Assembly: GCA_030267565.1 (NCBI GenBank)
Contig: BRXU01000008.1
Location: 2,796,001-2,860,000 of the forward strand
DNA from: Pleodorina starrii
Lineage: Eukaryota; Chlorophyta; Chlorophyceae; Chlamydomonadales; Volvocaceae
Reading direction: 5' to 3'
DNA: 64,000 bases
Each line of letters begins with the position of its first letter. Positions within the stretch are counted from its first letter, which is position 1. Below the pieces are notes generated by a model, which saw nothing but the letters and a program-made list of their open reading frames with translations, made no database searches and had not been told where the DNA came from. Of this stretch, positions 10,962-25,600 are shown piece after piece. Made by a program: the position numbers and the translations under genes.

Positions 10962-13900
10962 GCCGCTGCTGCACGTACTGCCATACGGCCATGGCTCCGC
11001 TGACATGGGCGTTGAGGGAGCGGGTGACTCCCAGCATGGGGATCTCCACACATGCGTCCTGGGGCGGGTGGGGGCGGTGAGGGGGCGGGGCGGGCCGAAC
11101 GGGGGGGGGGCAGCGGTACCCGAGTGAGAGGGAGGGGAGGGGCCAGCCACGTCTGGACAATCACGGGTTGAAGGGTACGGGCCGGCGGCCTGCCTGCCCA
11201 AGAGCCGTGCCCCCACGTACGTACGGTATCTATCCCAAAACTCGCTCAGACAGCGGTTCGGTGGCCCGCCCTTGTCGCCTCCGCTGCCCCATTTGGCGGA
11301 GCACGGACCACAGCCTCCAACCGCCGCCGCCGTCCCACCTCCATCGCATCTCCCTCCAGACAACCCCAGCCCCCCCCCACACACACCGTCAACCGGTACC
11401 TCTCCCTCGGCACCGGTGCTCCTTCGCCCGCACACCGCCCACTCCACGGGTCATGCCCGCGTCGCCAACCGCGCCCACGCCGCCCGCCGTACCTACCCCG
11501 CCCACCGACCCACCGACCCATCCCAGCCCACCCACCCCTCAAACAAGCCCGCCGCTCAACCCCCACCCAGCCCCTCCCACGTCCCACCCCTCCCACCCCG
11601 CCCACCCATCCCAACCCCCGCCTCGCCCCCACCAGCTCTGCGATGAGGCTCTGCGGCACTCCGCTCTGTTCGTTGCCCAGCAGCAGCACACAGCGGGGCG
11701 GGAAGGGGAAGGCGTCCAGGGGCACGCTGCCCGCCGCCTGCTCCACCCCCACCAGCACGTAGCCGCGGGCCCGCATCTCCGCCAGGTAGGGGCCCAGGTC
11801 GCGGGGCCCTACCTCGTGGAGGGGCAGCCAGCGCTCGCTGGTGACCGCCTGAGGGGGAGAGCGGGAGAGGGGGGGGGGAGGGTGAGGTGCTGGTGCGTGT
11901 GTGTTGTGTGTATGTGCGCGTGTGTGCGTGTGTCCTTGCGTGCGTGCGTGCGTGCATGCGCGCTAGGTGGCAGTGCCGCAGAAGCATCGGAATCGGGATA
12001 GCGCGTCGGGAGCAGGGGAAGTGGGAGTAGGACACGGACCCGGCGCTGACGACCTGCGTGCGTGTGGGCTGCCAGCGCATCATTCGGGCGGTCCTCGCCT
12101 GCGCAGCGCAGCAAAGCTCCCCTCCAATGGCCCACCACCGCTCCAATCCCTACCTCCCCTCTCCTTCCCCCAACCCGCCCGCCCGCAGCCCGCCCGTCCC
12201 CCCCTCACCTCTCGCCCCTAACCAGTCGCCCACCCGCCCCTCACCGGTCAGTCACCCCCCCCCACCTGGCGCTTGAATGCCTCGTTGCTGACCACCGCCT
12301 TAGAGGGCAGCACCAGCGCCTCGCAGCCCAGACTCTCGCACGTCCTGGCAGCCGGGAGGGGCGTACCGCACCCGGGACGAGCAAATCAGTTATCAGTGAT
12401 CAGTTAACAGTTATCAGTTATCACTTAACGGATTATGATGACTGTGTTTAGCCATCAGTCATAAGGATAGGTGGCAGGCGAAGGGATCTTCATCCTTGCG
12501 GGCGAAATCAGTTATCACTTAACGGATTATGATGACTGTGTTCAGCCATCAGTCAAAAGGATAGGTGGCAGGCGAAGGGATCTTCAGGGATCTTCTTCCT
12601 TGCGGGCGAACCAACGGCTGATCAACCTCTTGGCGCCCCCGGCACCCTGAGCCCGGGTACCCTACCCGGGGCACCTTCCTCCCCTGCCCGCCCTTCACGC
12701 CATGCCACTCCACTCCCCCAATACAGGGAGAGCCATACTTCTGGAGAGCGCTCCCTCCCTTCCATTCACCTTCACCTTCCCCTTCACCCCCTTCTTCCGA
12801 AGCCCTCTCTTCAGAGAAGGCCTCGCTTCAGAGCCGAGCCGAACCCAACCCACCTGCACAGCCCCGCCATATTGGGTATGTTCTCCAGCAGACTCGCAAC
12901 CACCACCAGACCCGTGGGTCGGGAAGACTGAACCGCAGCCGCCGCCGCCAGCGCGTCAAGCCGCTCCGCCGCCGTCGCCGCCGCCGCCGTGCCTGCGGCC
13001 GCGGCGCCACACGGCCCACCCAGCAGCTGCGGCCGCAGCTGATAGCTGCGTGCCGCTGCGCCGCCGCCGCCGGCCACCGGACGCTCGCCGCCACCCTCCT
13101 CGCCTTCTTCTCCCTCACCGCCGTCCTCCCCGTCCCCAAAGCCCGCCTCCTCCTCCACGCCCTCCTCCTCCGCCACCGCCTCCTCTCCCTCCTCCTGGTC
13201 GTCTGGCAAGTACTCCGCTGCTGCTTGGTTGGCAGAAGCGGCCGAGGCAGCGCTGGTGGCGGCGGCGGCCGTTGCCCCGGTGACAGCGCCCCTGCCCGCC
13301 CCCGCCCCTGCCCCCGCCCCTGCCCCCAGGGAGCGCACCACAGCGGGCAGCGCTCGGAGTACGTCTATGGGCAGTCGGTCCCGCGTGTGGAGGGCCCAGA
13401 CGGAGGGATGTCCGGGGTCCACCTGAAGGGGAGGGCAGGGGGGAGGGGAGGGGAGAGAGATGAGAGAGAGGGGAGGGAAGGGAGAGGAAACCGGGGGATA
13501 AAGCCGCAGAGAAGGGAATGAGAGGAGGGGAAAGGGCGGGGGGTGAGAAGAAAGAACTGTATCCGGGTAACGGTAACCGAGGCAACTTTGGCGACGGGGA
13601 CGGGGACGGCGACGGGGAGGGTTGGAGCTCCCGTGCATGCATGGACGGATGGATGGGCGGATGGATGGATGGGGCCGTGGGGCGTGGACGAGTGAACGCT
13701 CGGGGGAGGGGGAGAGCGATGAGGCACCAGTTCCGGGTCCTGTTTCACGAATTTGTTTCCTCCGTTGCTTGCTGTGGGCTTCCTTGGCCTTGGGCCTTAC
13801 GGAAGCGTATTCATTCGTTGCGTACACTGCCCGGAGCGGCATGGCAAGCGCCCTGCACACTGTATCCGCGGCCCTTCTCAACCCAGCAGCTGGCTCCTCC

Positions 13901-16900
13901 CCACCTCACCTCGAGTGCCTCCCCCGCCGCCACTGCCGCCGCCAGCACCTCCTCTCGGATCTGCGCGCGGCCCGCAAGAGGTTTAGCAGCCGTACCGTAC
14001 TTCAGCAGCCGTACCGCAACAACATACGGCGTGCATGGACACTTGGGACAGACGCAGCAGCAGCAGCCGTCAGCAGCGGCGGCGACGGCGGCGTAGCGCT
14101 TCACTTCGCGCCACACCACTTCGCGTCGTGTTGCTAGCTTTCCCATACAGACCCCATACAGACCCCATACAGGTCCCAACCTAAAGGCCCCAACCAGGCC
14201 CCATACAGGGCCCCAACCTGAAGACCCCACTCACTCCAAACAGTCCCTCCAGGGAGCACTCCGCCTCCAGGTCGTATCGGCCAAAGTCCACCAGGGCCTG
14301 CCGACTGCGCAGTGCCCCCACCTCCGGGTTGGCGCCCAGGAAGGAACGCAGCCCCCCCAGCAGCGCCGCATGGCTGCTGGAGCTGGGGCCGGGGCTGGTG
14401 CTGCTGGTGCTGCTGGTGCTGTCATGAAACACAGCTGCTGGTTGTGGTTGTGGCGGTTGTTGCTGAGGTATCGATGCTGCGGCCTGCTGCTGCTGCTCGT
14501 GTTGTTGTTGCTGCTGCGCCTCCAGGACCGAGTACAGCACCGTCTGTTCGCAGGAACAGCCACGAGGCGAATGGGAGGCCGGGGGGCTGGGTCCGTTGGC
14601 CGAGGGGTGGCCAAGGACAGGCCGCAGCGGGCGGAGGAGCAGCGCAGGCCCAACAGCCGACGAGTCACGGGACACAGCCAGCCCTCAACGAGCACCCATT
14701 CACAGCACCGGAATGCCAGGATCGCCTGCCTACCACCACCCGCCCCGCCCCGCCCCACCCCGCACATCCACACACGCAAGCATGCACGCCACCATCCAGC
14801 CACTCGCCCTCCGAACCCCACCCACAACAGAACACCAGCCCAGCCCAGCCCAGCCCAGCCCAGCCCAGCCCAGCCCAGCCCAGCCCAGCCCAGCCCAGCC
14901 CAGCCCAGCCCAGCCCAGCCCAGCCCAGCCCAGCCCAGCCCAGCCCAGCCCAGCCCAGCCCAGCCCAGCCCAGCCCAGCCCAGCCCAGCCCAGCCCAGCC
15001 CAGCCCAGCCCAGCCCAGCCCAGCCCAGCCCAGCCCAGCCCAGCCCAGCCCAGCCCAGCCCAGCCCAGCCCAGCCCTGCCCTGCCCTGCCCTGCCCTGCC
15101 CAGCCCAGCCCAGCCCAGCCCAGCCCAGCCCAGCCCAGCCCAGCCCAGCCCAGCCCAGCCCAGCCCAGCCCAGCCCCCCCCAGCCCAGCCCACCTGTACC
15201 GGCACCCGCACCGCGTGCCGGTGGTGCAGGGCCCAGGGCAACAGCGCCTCCAGCAGCGGTTGCGCCAAGTGACCCACGGGTCGGGATGTGGCCTGGCGCT
15301 GCAGCAGCAGACAGCCCACGATCACCAGGGACACGCACACCTGCGGACGGAGGGCGGGAGGGGAGGGGAGGGGAGGGGAGGGAGGGTTGCGTCGGGAAGG
15401 AGGGAGGGAGGGAGGGAAACGAACACCTTGGCCTCAAGCCGATAACTGCATAGCGGGAGGGAAGCGAGCGGTACAGGGGCAAACCGAAGAAGGAACAAGC
15501 CTGAGTCCAGAGTACGGCGGAGTACGGAAGTCCGCCTGGTGCCCCATCCCCATCGTCCACCCGCCGCCCTGACATCGAATCCCGCGTGCTGTACACACTC
15601 ACATGCACATTCACATGCACATGCACATGGGACGACGTCACGCGCCGCACCTGGTAGCTGGTCGTGTCGTACCGCCTCAGCGCCGGCAGCAGCAGCGCCT
15701 GCACCCCCTCCGGCCAGCGATCCAGCAGCGCCAGCAGCGACTGCTGCATCAGCGGCCGCACGTTGGGCTGCACGTGGGGCTGCTCCAGGCAGTGCCACAC
15801 GGCGCGGGCGGCACCACCTGAGGTCGGAGTTGGAATGTTGGGATGTTGGTGTCGGTGTTGGGATGTTGGTGTCGGTGTTGGGATGTTGGGGTTGGTTGGG
15901 GTTGTTGGGATGTTGGGGTTGTTGGGATGTTAGGGTTGTTGTTGGAGGCAGGGGAAGGAGGAAGAATGGCAGCGGTTGGCGGTGGGCCGGGGGATGGGGG
16001 CTTTGGGACCCGGCCGACGGAAGCGCCGGAGCGCTGTTTTAGGGGGTCCGTCGCTCCACTGCCGCGCAACGCAGGGCAACAACCGACCGGGTGTCCCTTC
16101 GTCGTCCACCCCCACCCCCACCCCCCATGCAGCAGCGGAAGATGGTGGTCTGATGTGTGCCCTTCCCCCGGACACCCCGCCTCCCGGACACCCCGGACCC
16201 CGCCCCCCTGGCCCCGCCCGCTTACCGGCCGCTGCTGGGGGTAGCCTCCTGGCCAGCAGACAGACGGTCTGCCACAGCCCCACCTGGCGGTGGCAGTGGT
16301 GGTGGCGGTGGAGGGAGGAGGGAGGGGGGAGGAGGGAGGAGGAGCACCAAACACACACACACATTCGGATGGGTGCACGGATGAGAGCGGAGCAGGGCAG
16401 TCGCTGACCGCAAGCAGGCAGGCAGGCAGACCAGGCAGACCAGGCAGGCAGGCAGGTGGGGAGGAGCGCGATCCGCCGCAGTGGGTGCGGACCGAGGCGG
16501 CCCGGCAGGGCACGCACGCCCTCGACACCCATACGTCGGCGGCTCGGCCCGATCACGCCGCCGCCCTCCGTCCATCCACCCACGCATCCCCCGCCACCGC
16601 ATCCAGACGCTCTCCGCCTCTCACCCCCCTGGGTGGCACGGCAGCCCCGACTGCGGCCAACTCCCAACGCCGCCCTCACCGCGCGTAAAGCCGTTAACGC
16701 ACCGTGCGGGCGGTGCGGTGCGGTGCGGGCGGTGTGGCGAGGGCAGTGAGGGCTGGTATGTGTACATGTGTATATACAGGCACGTACACACACATCGGCA
16801 CACACACGCACACACATCGGCACACACACACACATGCCGTACCTTCATGGCGTTCATGGTGCTGCTCTGACTGGCCTCCCGCCCCAGGAGGAACGAGTAG

Positions 16901-19565
16901 TCCTCCCGCAGCAGCCACTCCGGCGACGACGACGAGCCCTCCACTCCCCCGCCCCCGCCCCCGCCCCCGCCCCGGCCCTGGCGCCGCTGCCCCGGCTGCT
17001 GCCGCCACCGCTGCCGCGACGGCTGCTGCTCCGCCGCAACCGGCGCCTCGCTTCTGTCCGAGGGCACCGCAGTGGCGTCTCCCGGCGCGCACACGGACCC
17101 GCGCTGCGCGCCCTCCGCCGCCTCCGCCTCCGCCTTCGCCTCCGCCGGCTCCGGCTCGGGTGCCAGCCCCGGCGGCACCTCGCCCGGGCGGCAGCCGCAG
17201 GCAGCTCTCAGCAGGGCGGTCATCAGCAGCTCCAGGAAGGGGCCGTGACGGGTCCTGGGTGCGGGGTGTTGTGTGTGTGTGTGAGGGTGTGAGGGTGGGG
17301 CGGCGGGTGGGAGATGGGTCCGACTCAAGGGATGGAATTGAGCGGGGGAGCGCGGGCGGGTGGGGAGGGGGGCGGGTGGATAGGGAGGGCGCAGGGCGCA
17401 GTAAGGAGGGCGGGGAGGGCAGGGAGAGAGGGAGGGACGAGTGCCGCGCTGTATACATTTGAGTGCCGGGGGGGGGGGCAGGGACCCTGGGGACAAGGGA
17501 GAGGGCTGTTCCCTGGTCACTTGCGACCCCCCGGAGACCGCCCTCCCGGATACGGATGCGGATACGGGTGCGGATGCCACCTGGCAGTCGGGGCACCCTC
17601 GCCGCGTGTGTATATGTGTGCGCGCGTGCGTGTCCTCGTGTATGCCGCACGCATGCCCATCCTCCCTCCCTCCTCTCCACCCCGCCTCACCGCCTACCTC
17701 CCCCCTCCCCCGGGGCGGACCTGCCCCCACCTGCCCCCCGACCCGACCTCACCCCTCCAGTCGCTCCAGCCAGGCGCACACGGCAGCTCGGGCGGGCAGC
17801 GCCTGGTGCGGCTCGAACTTGCGACTCAGCAGACCTGCGTGGAAGTGCGCATGTGCGTGTGTATGTGTGTGTGCGCGTGTGTGTGCGCGCAAGGGCAGAC
17901 AGGAAGGCCCGGTAAAGATCTGTACGAGGCGAGGGAAAGCAGAGGGGACGGTTGATCGACAGTTGCGCCTCCCTACCGACTCGCTACCTTCTCCACCTAC
18001 CCAACCACCCACCCACCTTTTGCATCCCCGGGAGATGGACCCACCCACCCACCCAGCCAGCCACCCACCCACACACCCACCTCCTCTGCGTTACCTTCTC
18101 CACCCTCTCCACCCACCCTCTTCACCCACCCTCTCCACCCACCCTCTCCACCCACCCCCGCCACCCACCCGCCCACCTTTTGCATCCACGTGGGGGACCC
18201 AGCTGGAGAAGGCCAGCAGGTGCACCAGCGGCAGCACCAGTGCAGGCAGGGGGACCAGAGCGCCGGGCCCCTGCCCCTGTGGCCCTGCCGGCTGGGGCTG
18301 GGGCTGGGACTGGGACTGGGTCTGGGTCTGCAGCAGCACGGCCCGGCAGAGGTGCGCCGCCGTCGCCAGCGCCACCCGCGAGCCGCCGAACTGCAGCAAC
18401 TGCGGCACCACCCCCGAGCACGTCCCGGCAGCCAACCTGCTCGCCGCCGCCAACACCTCCACCTCCACCTCCACCTCCTGGCCCTGGCCCTGACCCTGGC
18501 CCGGGTCCTTCTTCGCCTGTTGCTGCTGCTTCGGCTGCTGTCGCTTGGTTTGGCGGCCTCCCGCCGCCGCCGCCGCCGTTGCCGCCGTGGCTGCGTCGGC
18601 TGCGGCTCCCGCCAGGAGGATGGCGGGGTGGCAGGCCAGCTGAGGCGCCCGAAGCGCCAGCTCCGGAGGAACCCGGCGGGCTCCCCGCAGCGCCGCCACG
18701 ACGGCGGACTGAATGCGCTGCAGCAGCCGCAGCCCAGACACCGCGTCTTGGCGGCCTGTCGGTGAGACAGCAGCAGCAGCAGCAGCAGCAGCGGCGGCGG
18801 TGGCGGCGGTGGCGGCGGCGGCGGTTGCCTCCTGGTTGTCGGCGGCAGGCGCGGTGGGCGGCGCGCTGACGCGCGCCGCGGCGGTGCGTACGGCACGCAG
18901 TACGGCATCGTACGGCGCAGCTGCCAGCAGGATGTCTAGGATGTGGGGCAGGGCGGCGTCGGGAGCGCAATCCAGATCCTCCAGCGCCCTGCGATGTGTG
19001 TAACGTGTGTGTGTATTTGTGTGCGTATGTGTGTATGTGTGAGGGGGTGTGAGGGTGAGGGTTATTACTTCGTCAGTTCGGTCTCGGCTCTCACCATCTC
19101 TCCAAAAAAAGGAGAGGAAATAAAGGGAGCGGGAGCGACGGGAAGAGAGACTAGGTGTGGGGAGGCCGTGAGGTGAGTGGAGGGGACAAACACAAGCACA
19201 AAAACACAAGCACAGGCACGCGGTGGCCCCTTCCGATCCGTCCAATCCACCACACACGCACCCAAGTACCGTATCCGCCGTCCACACTATTAAGAGCCCG
19301 ACCAGGCCCGGCCAGCTGATGTAGCGGCCCGGTCCGGTCCGGCAGCCAGTGCTGCGCTTCACACCCCACCACCGCACCGCCACCCCCACCGCAACGCCAC
19401 CCCCACCGCACCGCCACCCCCACCGCACCCCCACCCCCACCCCACCTTTCACACAGGTTTCCTCGGAGGGGCTCCGACACGGCGGCGGCGGCGGCCGGTG
19501 TGGCCATCACCTCCGCCACCAACCGCCACCTCCACTCCATAAATACGGCCAGCAGATCCATTCGG

Positions 19566-19607
<42 letters not shown>

Positions 19608-22600
19608 GCGGCGGCGGCTCCGCCGCCGCCGGCGGCAGCATGGAGGATGCGCGGCGAGAGCTCCAGGGAGGGCTCCAAATCGCTCACTGCGGACACCAGC
19701 GCCGCCGCCGCCGCCGCCGCAGATGGCCCCATGGCGGCGGCGCCTGCGGCGCCGACACGGACGGCACGGCAGGCCACGCAGCCCGCCGCCAGCATGATGA
19801 GCTGCTCGTCCAAGGCCATTGCGGCGATGCCGTCGCCGCTGCCGCTGCTGCCGCCGTCGGCGCCGCCGCCGCCGTCGCCTTTGACGCGGTAGCGGCTCAG
19901 CAATTGAGACGGCCAGTCAGCGCACGACGCGAGCAACGCGGCGCCGTACTCGAGCCCGTCGTAAGCTGCTGCAATCCCGCCGCCGCCGCCAAGCACCTCC
20001 GCCAGCTGTATTATGCCGTATGCCGTACACTCGTCCCAGACGCGGAGCTCCACGTTACGGCGCCAGAAATGCGACAGCAGGCGCGGCGCCGCCGCCAACG
20101 TCATTTCGCGCAGCGCAGCTGCCGCCGTCGCCGCCGCAGGCGCCGGCGTCGGCGACACTGCAGCGGCGGCGCTGGCGGCCATGTACGACCGATGCAGTGC
20201 CGCCAACTGAGTGACAACGGCTGCAAAATTCCCGGTCCCCGAGCTTACCGCCGCAAGCGGCATTGGGCCATGACCTCCGCTGACCTCGTCACCGCCGCCG
20301 CCGCCACCGCAGGCATGCCCCAGCGGCGCCGCCGCCGCCGCCACCGCCGTGGGCAAGGCCGACAAGATCTGCAGCTGCAGCTCCGGCGCTAGGCGCGGCG
20401 TCGCCGCTGCAAGCGCCTGCAGGTACGACAGCCGCGACCGCGTGTCCGGTTGCGCCGCCGGCGTCGCCGTCAGCTGCGCCGACAGCCATTCGCCGACGGG
20501 GCTGCCGGCTCCGTCGCCACGATCGCCCAGTACGGCAGTAAGCCATGTACGAAAGCGCGGGCTCCAGCCGTCGCCATCACCGGCGGGCGAGGTCGTGTCC
20601 GTGGCGGCGGCGGCGGCGGCGGCAGCCGCCGCCGCCGCCGCCCCTGGAGTCCCCGGCGCCGCCGCCGCCGCCAGCAGCTCCAGCGCGTCCGCGACGCCGA
20701 CCGACGCTGGATCCAGGAGGTACGGCACGAGATCCAGGACTGCAGAGTGGATCTGGATCTGCAGATCCCGAGGGTGCTGCAGCGCCTGCCGCGTCATGAG
20801 CGGCAACACAACGCCGCGGAGCAGCCCGCCAGCGCCGCCGGCGCCCCGGACCACCGCCGCGGCCACCGCCGCCAGCCCCACCCCCACCCCCACGCCACCG
20901 CCGCCGCCGCCACCGCCGTCGTACAGCTCCGCCAGGGCTCCCTGCAACGCCGTCAGTACGAACGCCGCCGCCGTCGCGCGCTGCGTGCCTTGCAGAGCGA
21001 AGCGCAGGCAGCACTGCACCACCGCCGCCGCCGCCGCCGCCGCCGCGCCGCCGCCGCCGCCGCAGGAGGAGGAGGAGGAGGAGGAGGAGGGCGGCGGCCT
21101 GGTGCCGGCCTGGCACTGGCCGCCGCGGCCGCCGCGGTCCTGACCGGCCCCTCCCTCGAGCATCAGGTATCTCAGTGTGCAGGTCAGGAAGGCCGTCAGC
21201 GCGGCACGCAGCTGTCGTACGGCAGTCACGTGACGCTGGATGCTGCTACAGCCGGGCAGATGCTCCCAGCTGATCTTGTCGTGCTCCAGAACCGGCAGTA
21301 GCTGCTCCAACAGCCACAGAGCCGGCGATGACGATGATGACGATGATGACGACGAGGACGAGGACGGGAACGAGGACGAGATTGGCTGTTGTTGTTGTTG
21401 ACGACGGTGAGGAGGAGGGTGGTGCGAGGAGCGATGTGGGTCGTGTTGGTCCGCAGGGGCCTCGTCCTGGGATTGTAGGAGGAGCGGCGCCAGCAGCGCA
21501 GCCCACCAGCCCGCGGGGCGCGGCGGCGGGCCCGCCTGCGGGCAAGGCTGTACGGCGTGTTGCAGTGCAAAGTGCAGCCCCAGGCGCCGTACAGACACGT
21601 TGACGTGCTGGCACGCCTGCGGGGTGTTTGGAGGAGGGGATGTGGCACGGGGCCGGGGGCCGGGGACAGGGTTTTCGGGCATCGAAACGGATCGAGCGGA
21701 AGGGCCCACTCACTCACTCTACAGCAGCAAGCCAACCCACGGAAAACCCTAAATGCTAAACCCCACAGACCAACGAACGAATCCCCACATCACCTCTCCT
21801 CACATCACATGACATCACATCACATCACAACCCACCAAACAACCCGACCCGCGCCGGCCCCGCCCGTCGATATACCCCGCTTCCCGCGCTTTCCACACGT
21901 GCCGGCCCCTCCCGCCCTCCCGCCCCGGCCACATCCCGCCGCCCCCGCCACATCCCGACGCACCTTGAGGACGGGGACTGCCAGCCACGTGGCCATCAGC
22001 CACCACCGCTCCCCCGCCTCCCCTCCCACCTCCGCCCCCACCCCCACCCCGGGATCCGCCGCGCTGAAAGCCTCCTCCTCCTCCTCCTCCTGCTGCTGCT
22101 GCTGCTGCTGCTCCACCACCACAGGCGCCGGCGCCGGCGCCGCTGCTCTCTCCTCGCCCGACACCCGCACCGGCGCCGCGGCGGAACCTTCCGCTGCGCT
22201 CGTCACCGTCGCCATCGTCGCCGTCGTCGTCGCCGTCGTCGTCGTCATCGTAGCTGTGGTGGTGGTGGTGGTGGTGCTCATGCTGCTGTTGTTGCTCGCC
22301 GCCAGCAGCAGGGCGGGCATGAATGCGGTCCACACGGGGGCCACCAAATGGAACATGTGCTCCTCCTGGGGGGAAGGGGGAACGAAGGGGGGGGAAACGG
22401 GGGGAGAGGAGGGAAAGGGGGGAGTTTGAATAGTGAATTTGCTATGTGGAAACAAGAAGCTCTGCGGACGTTGTAGTTTGAAGGTCGACTAGATGTCTTG
22501 TGGGAAGGGGGGACGGAGGGGCGATACACGGCGTTCCGGCGGAGCTTCGCAGCGTCGCACTCGCCACGGCTCCCCGGTGCCCCTCCCCCGCCACCCACTG

Positions 22601-25600
22601 ACGCTACTCCCCCCCTGACTGCCCAGCTGAATGATCCTGCGTCGACCCTTCTTACCCAAACAGCCCTCTACTCGCCCATGCACCCAGCCACCCACCCCAC
22701 CTCCCCAGCCTCCTAAGGTTACAGGTATGTTCGGTAAGTATTACTGGGTTCAGGGTCCGTTCGCTAACGCCGTCCTCGTCTCCGCTGCGGTATCATTTTC
22801 TACCCACCCACCCCCGCCAGCCACCCCCCCCCCAGCCACTCGCTCACCAGCACATGCAGCAGGTCCGCCATTGCCGACCACTCCTGTCGCCGCCAGCCCC
22901 ACACAGCCGCCGCCGCGCCATCTGCCGCCACTCCCCGCCAGCCGGCCCCTGTCCCCGCCTCCTCCCCGGCATCGGGCTGCTGCTGCTGCGCCTGCTCCTG
23001 CTGCTGATCCTTCTCCTGCTGCTGTGTGTCACTGATTGCCCTCAGCAGGTGCAAAGAGCGCACCCGGGTGGGTTTGTCCCCGGGGGCCAGCAGCGCCGGG
23101 GGCAGCAGCGAGGACAGCAGCCAGCAGCCCAGGGCTGGGGGAGGGACGGAGTGCGGGAGGGCGGGGGTGAGGGCGGGGGAACAGGCACTAGGAACCCACC
23201 TCACGGGATGGATGGGGGATGTGGCTCGGGGAACGCCCCAAAGGCCCCAAAGGAACCAAGCAACACGCGGCCCTGTCCTGGTCCTCAGTGTTTTACAGCA
23301 CAGCGCAGCACGACAGAGCACAGCACAGCACAGCACAGGAGGTGGGTCGACCGACCCGCAACGGCGCCCACCCACCCACCCCCGCGCCTGCCGTACACCT
23401 CACCAGGCGAATGCCGTACCGCTGCCACCACGTGCCGGGCGTCCAGCCCCGCCAGCGTCGCCACCGCCTCCCGTACTGCCGGCGTGGCCGTCAGGCTGGG
23501 CGCCGCCGCAGCCGCTCGCACTACCGCTGCCGACGGCGGCGGCTCCCTGGCGGCGCCCCCGGGTGGCTGAGCGCTCCGCGGCGGCGGCGGCGGCGGCGGA
23601 GCTGCCTCCGCTGAGCCACGTACGACGTCCAGCACTGAGGCGACGCAGCGCGCCGCTGCGGCGGCGTACTCCGTCGGCGGCATGCGCGCCTCACACGCGC
23701 GCAGCAGCGCCGGCAGCAGCAGAGCGTGCAGGTGCTGGCGGAGAGACGTGGCTGCGGGAGGTTCGGGTTGCAAGTTGTATGGTTGGAAGTTGGGAGTTAG
23801 GAGTTGAGAGCTCACTTCGCGTCCATCCATCTCCTGCTCGTCCATCCACCCATGCCAAGCGTGTGTGTGCAGCTGGCCGGCACCTCTCTACTGGATGCGG
23901 GCCTCGACCCGCATCCAGAGGGGCCAAGAGGGGCGGAGACGCAGATGCCCCTCTGGGCCCCCCGCGCTCCATCTCCCCCGCCGCCTTTTGCCCCCGCCGC
24001 CGCCTAACTGCCAGCGCTCGCCGGTTAGGCCTTTCTACCACAGTCCTTCCACATTCCACCCACATTCCTTCCTTCCTTCCATTCCTTCCCTCCCTCCTTC
24101 CTGGCTCCTGTGCGCTACCCGTTTGAAATGAAGCAAGCACGACACCCCCCCAGCGCTCACTCTGCCGCTGCCGCTGCTGCGCTGCCCCGCAGATAAGCTC
24201 CAGCATCGCCCGCAGAGCACCGCCGCCGGCACCGGCGGCACCGGCGGCGGTGGTAATGCCGCACGTGTGCGTCCCGCCGTTGCCCGCCAGCGCCACGCAC
24301 ACCGCCGTCAGCGTGTACGACGCCACCGCCTGACCCACGGACAGACCGCCGCCGCCGCCGCCGCCATCGCCGCCGGAGCTGTCCGCCGCATCTGCCTCTC
24401 CCGCTCCTGCGAACAGTAGGGACGGGCGAGCGAGAGCTTTCCACGCGACCTGTCTTCCCGAAGCATCCATGGATCATGGATGGCGTCCTTCGCTAGCCCT
24501 GGTCTCCGGGGGCTACGGCCCTCAGCCCTGTCCGCTGGCCCACGCTTCTCCGCGCGGCGGTGGCGGCTAGGTCGTACAACTGTCGGCCTGCCGCACGAGA
24601 CAGCGGCACTGCGGATGAGCCAGCGCCTCTCTGCCCGGTCAGTCAATCAGTCGGTCCGTCCGCGCTTCCACACAGTCAGTCAGTCAGTCAGTCAGTCAGT
24701 CTCCCACGCTCCCAGCCGCCTGCCCCCTCCGGCCACCGCACCACTCACTGCGTTATCACCTGTATTATCCTCCACCCGCGCCCCCACCCGCAGCCGCACC
24801 TGCCGCCGCCCCGAGCGCCCCGCAACACAGCGTCACCAGCCGATCCAGCGCCAGCGCCCCACCGCCTCCGTCGCTGTCTCCGTCACCGCCGCCGCCGCCG
24901 CCACCGCCAGCGGTCGCAGGCGGCGCCTCAGCCCCCGCCGCCGTCACCACCGCCAGCTCGGCCGCGGCCCGGCACAGGACCGCCGCCGCTGGGTGCGCCT
25001 GCGCCAGGAGACCCGCGGCGCCGCCGCCAGGGACCGCTGCAAGCGCTGGCGACCCGCCGCGGTCCGGCGCTGCCGCCGTCACCGCCGCTGCCGCCGCCGC
25101 CAGGGGCGCCTTGCAGGCGGCCAGGCTGGGCAGCAGCCGGGATAGCACCGTGTCCTGGAGCGCCGCCAGCAGCGGCGAGGGCGGCGGTGCGGTGAGAGGC
25201 ACCGCCCCCTCTGCGTCCGCTAAATAGCCGTGGGGGGTTGTGGGTGATCCTGGTGCAGCGGTGGCGGCGGCGGCAGTTGGTTGGGCTTGCGCCGCACGGC
25301 ATACCGCGTGCAGGGCGGCGGCGACGCAGCGATCCAGGGAGGGCGGGGCGGTGAGGGGACCGCCCCGCCAGGTCAAGGCGCCGCTGCCGGGGTCCACGGA
25401 GATATCCGGCAGAGCGGTTTGGACGAGCGTACGGAACCATGGAGACTTGGATAGGACCGACAGGTGGCTGTCGACCTCGCGCTGGTCGCCAGCCAAGCCG
25501 TACGACGCGGTTGGGCTGAAGCGGACGAGCGCGGAGCGGGAAGATAGAGGAGGGCAAGGCGGGAGGTGGTAAGGCCTGATGCGGTAAGGAAAATTTCAGA

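Noticed and set aside
14231..15800. Long repetitive open frames (GLGWA / PSPAQ type) on both strands
   Set aside because: They are the six-frame readout of the (CAGCC)n array in methyltransferase intron 13; flanking pieces belong to real exons in other frames.
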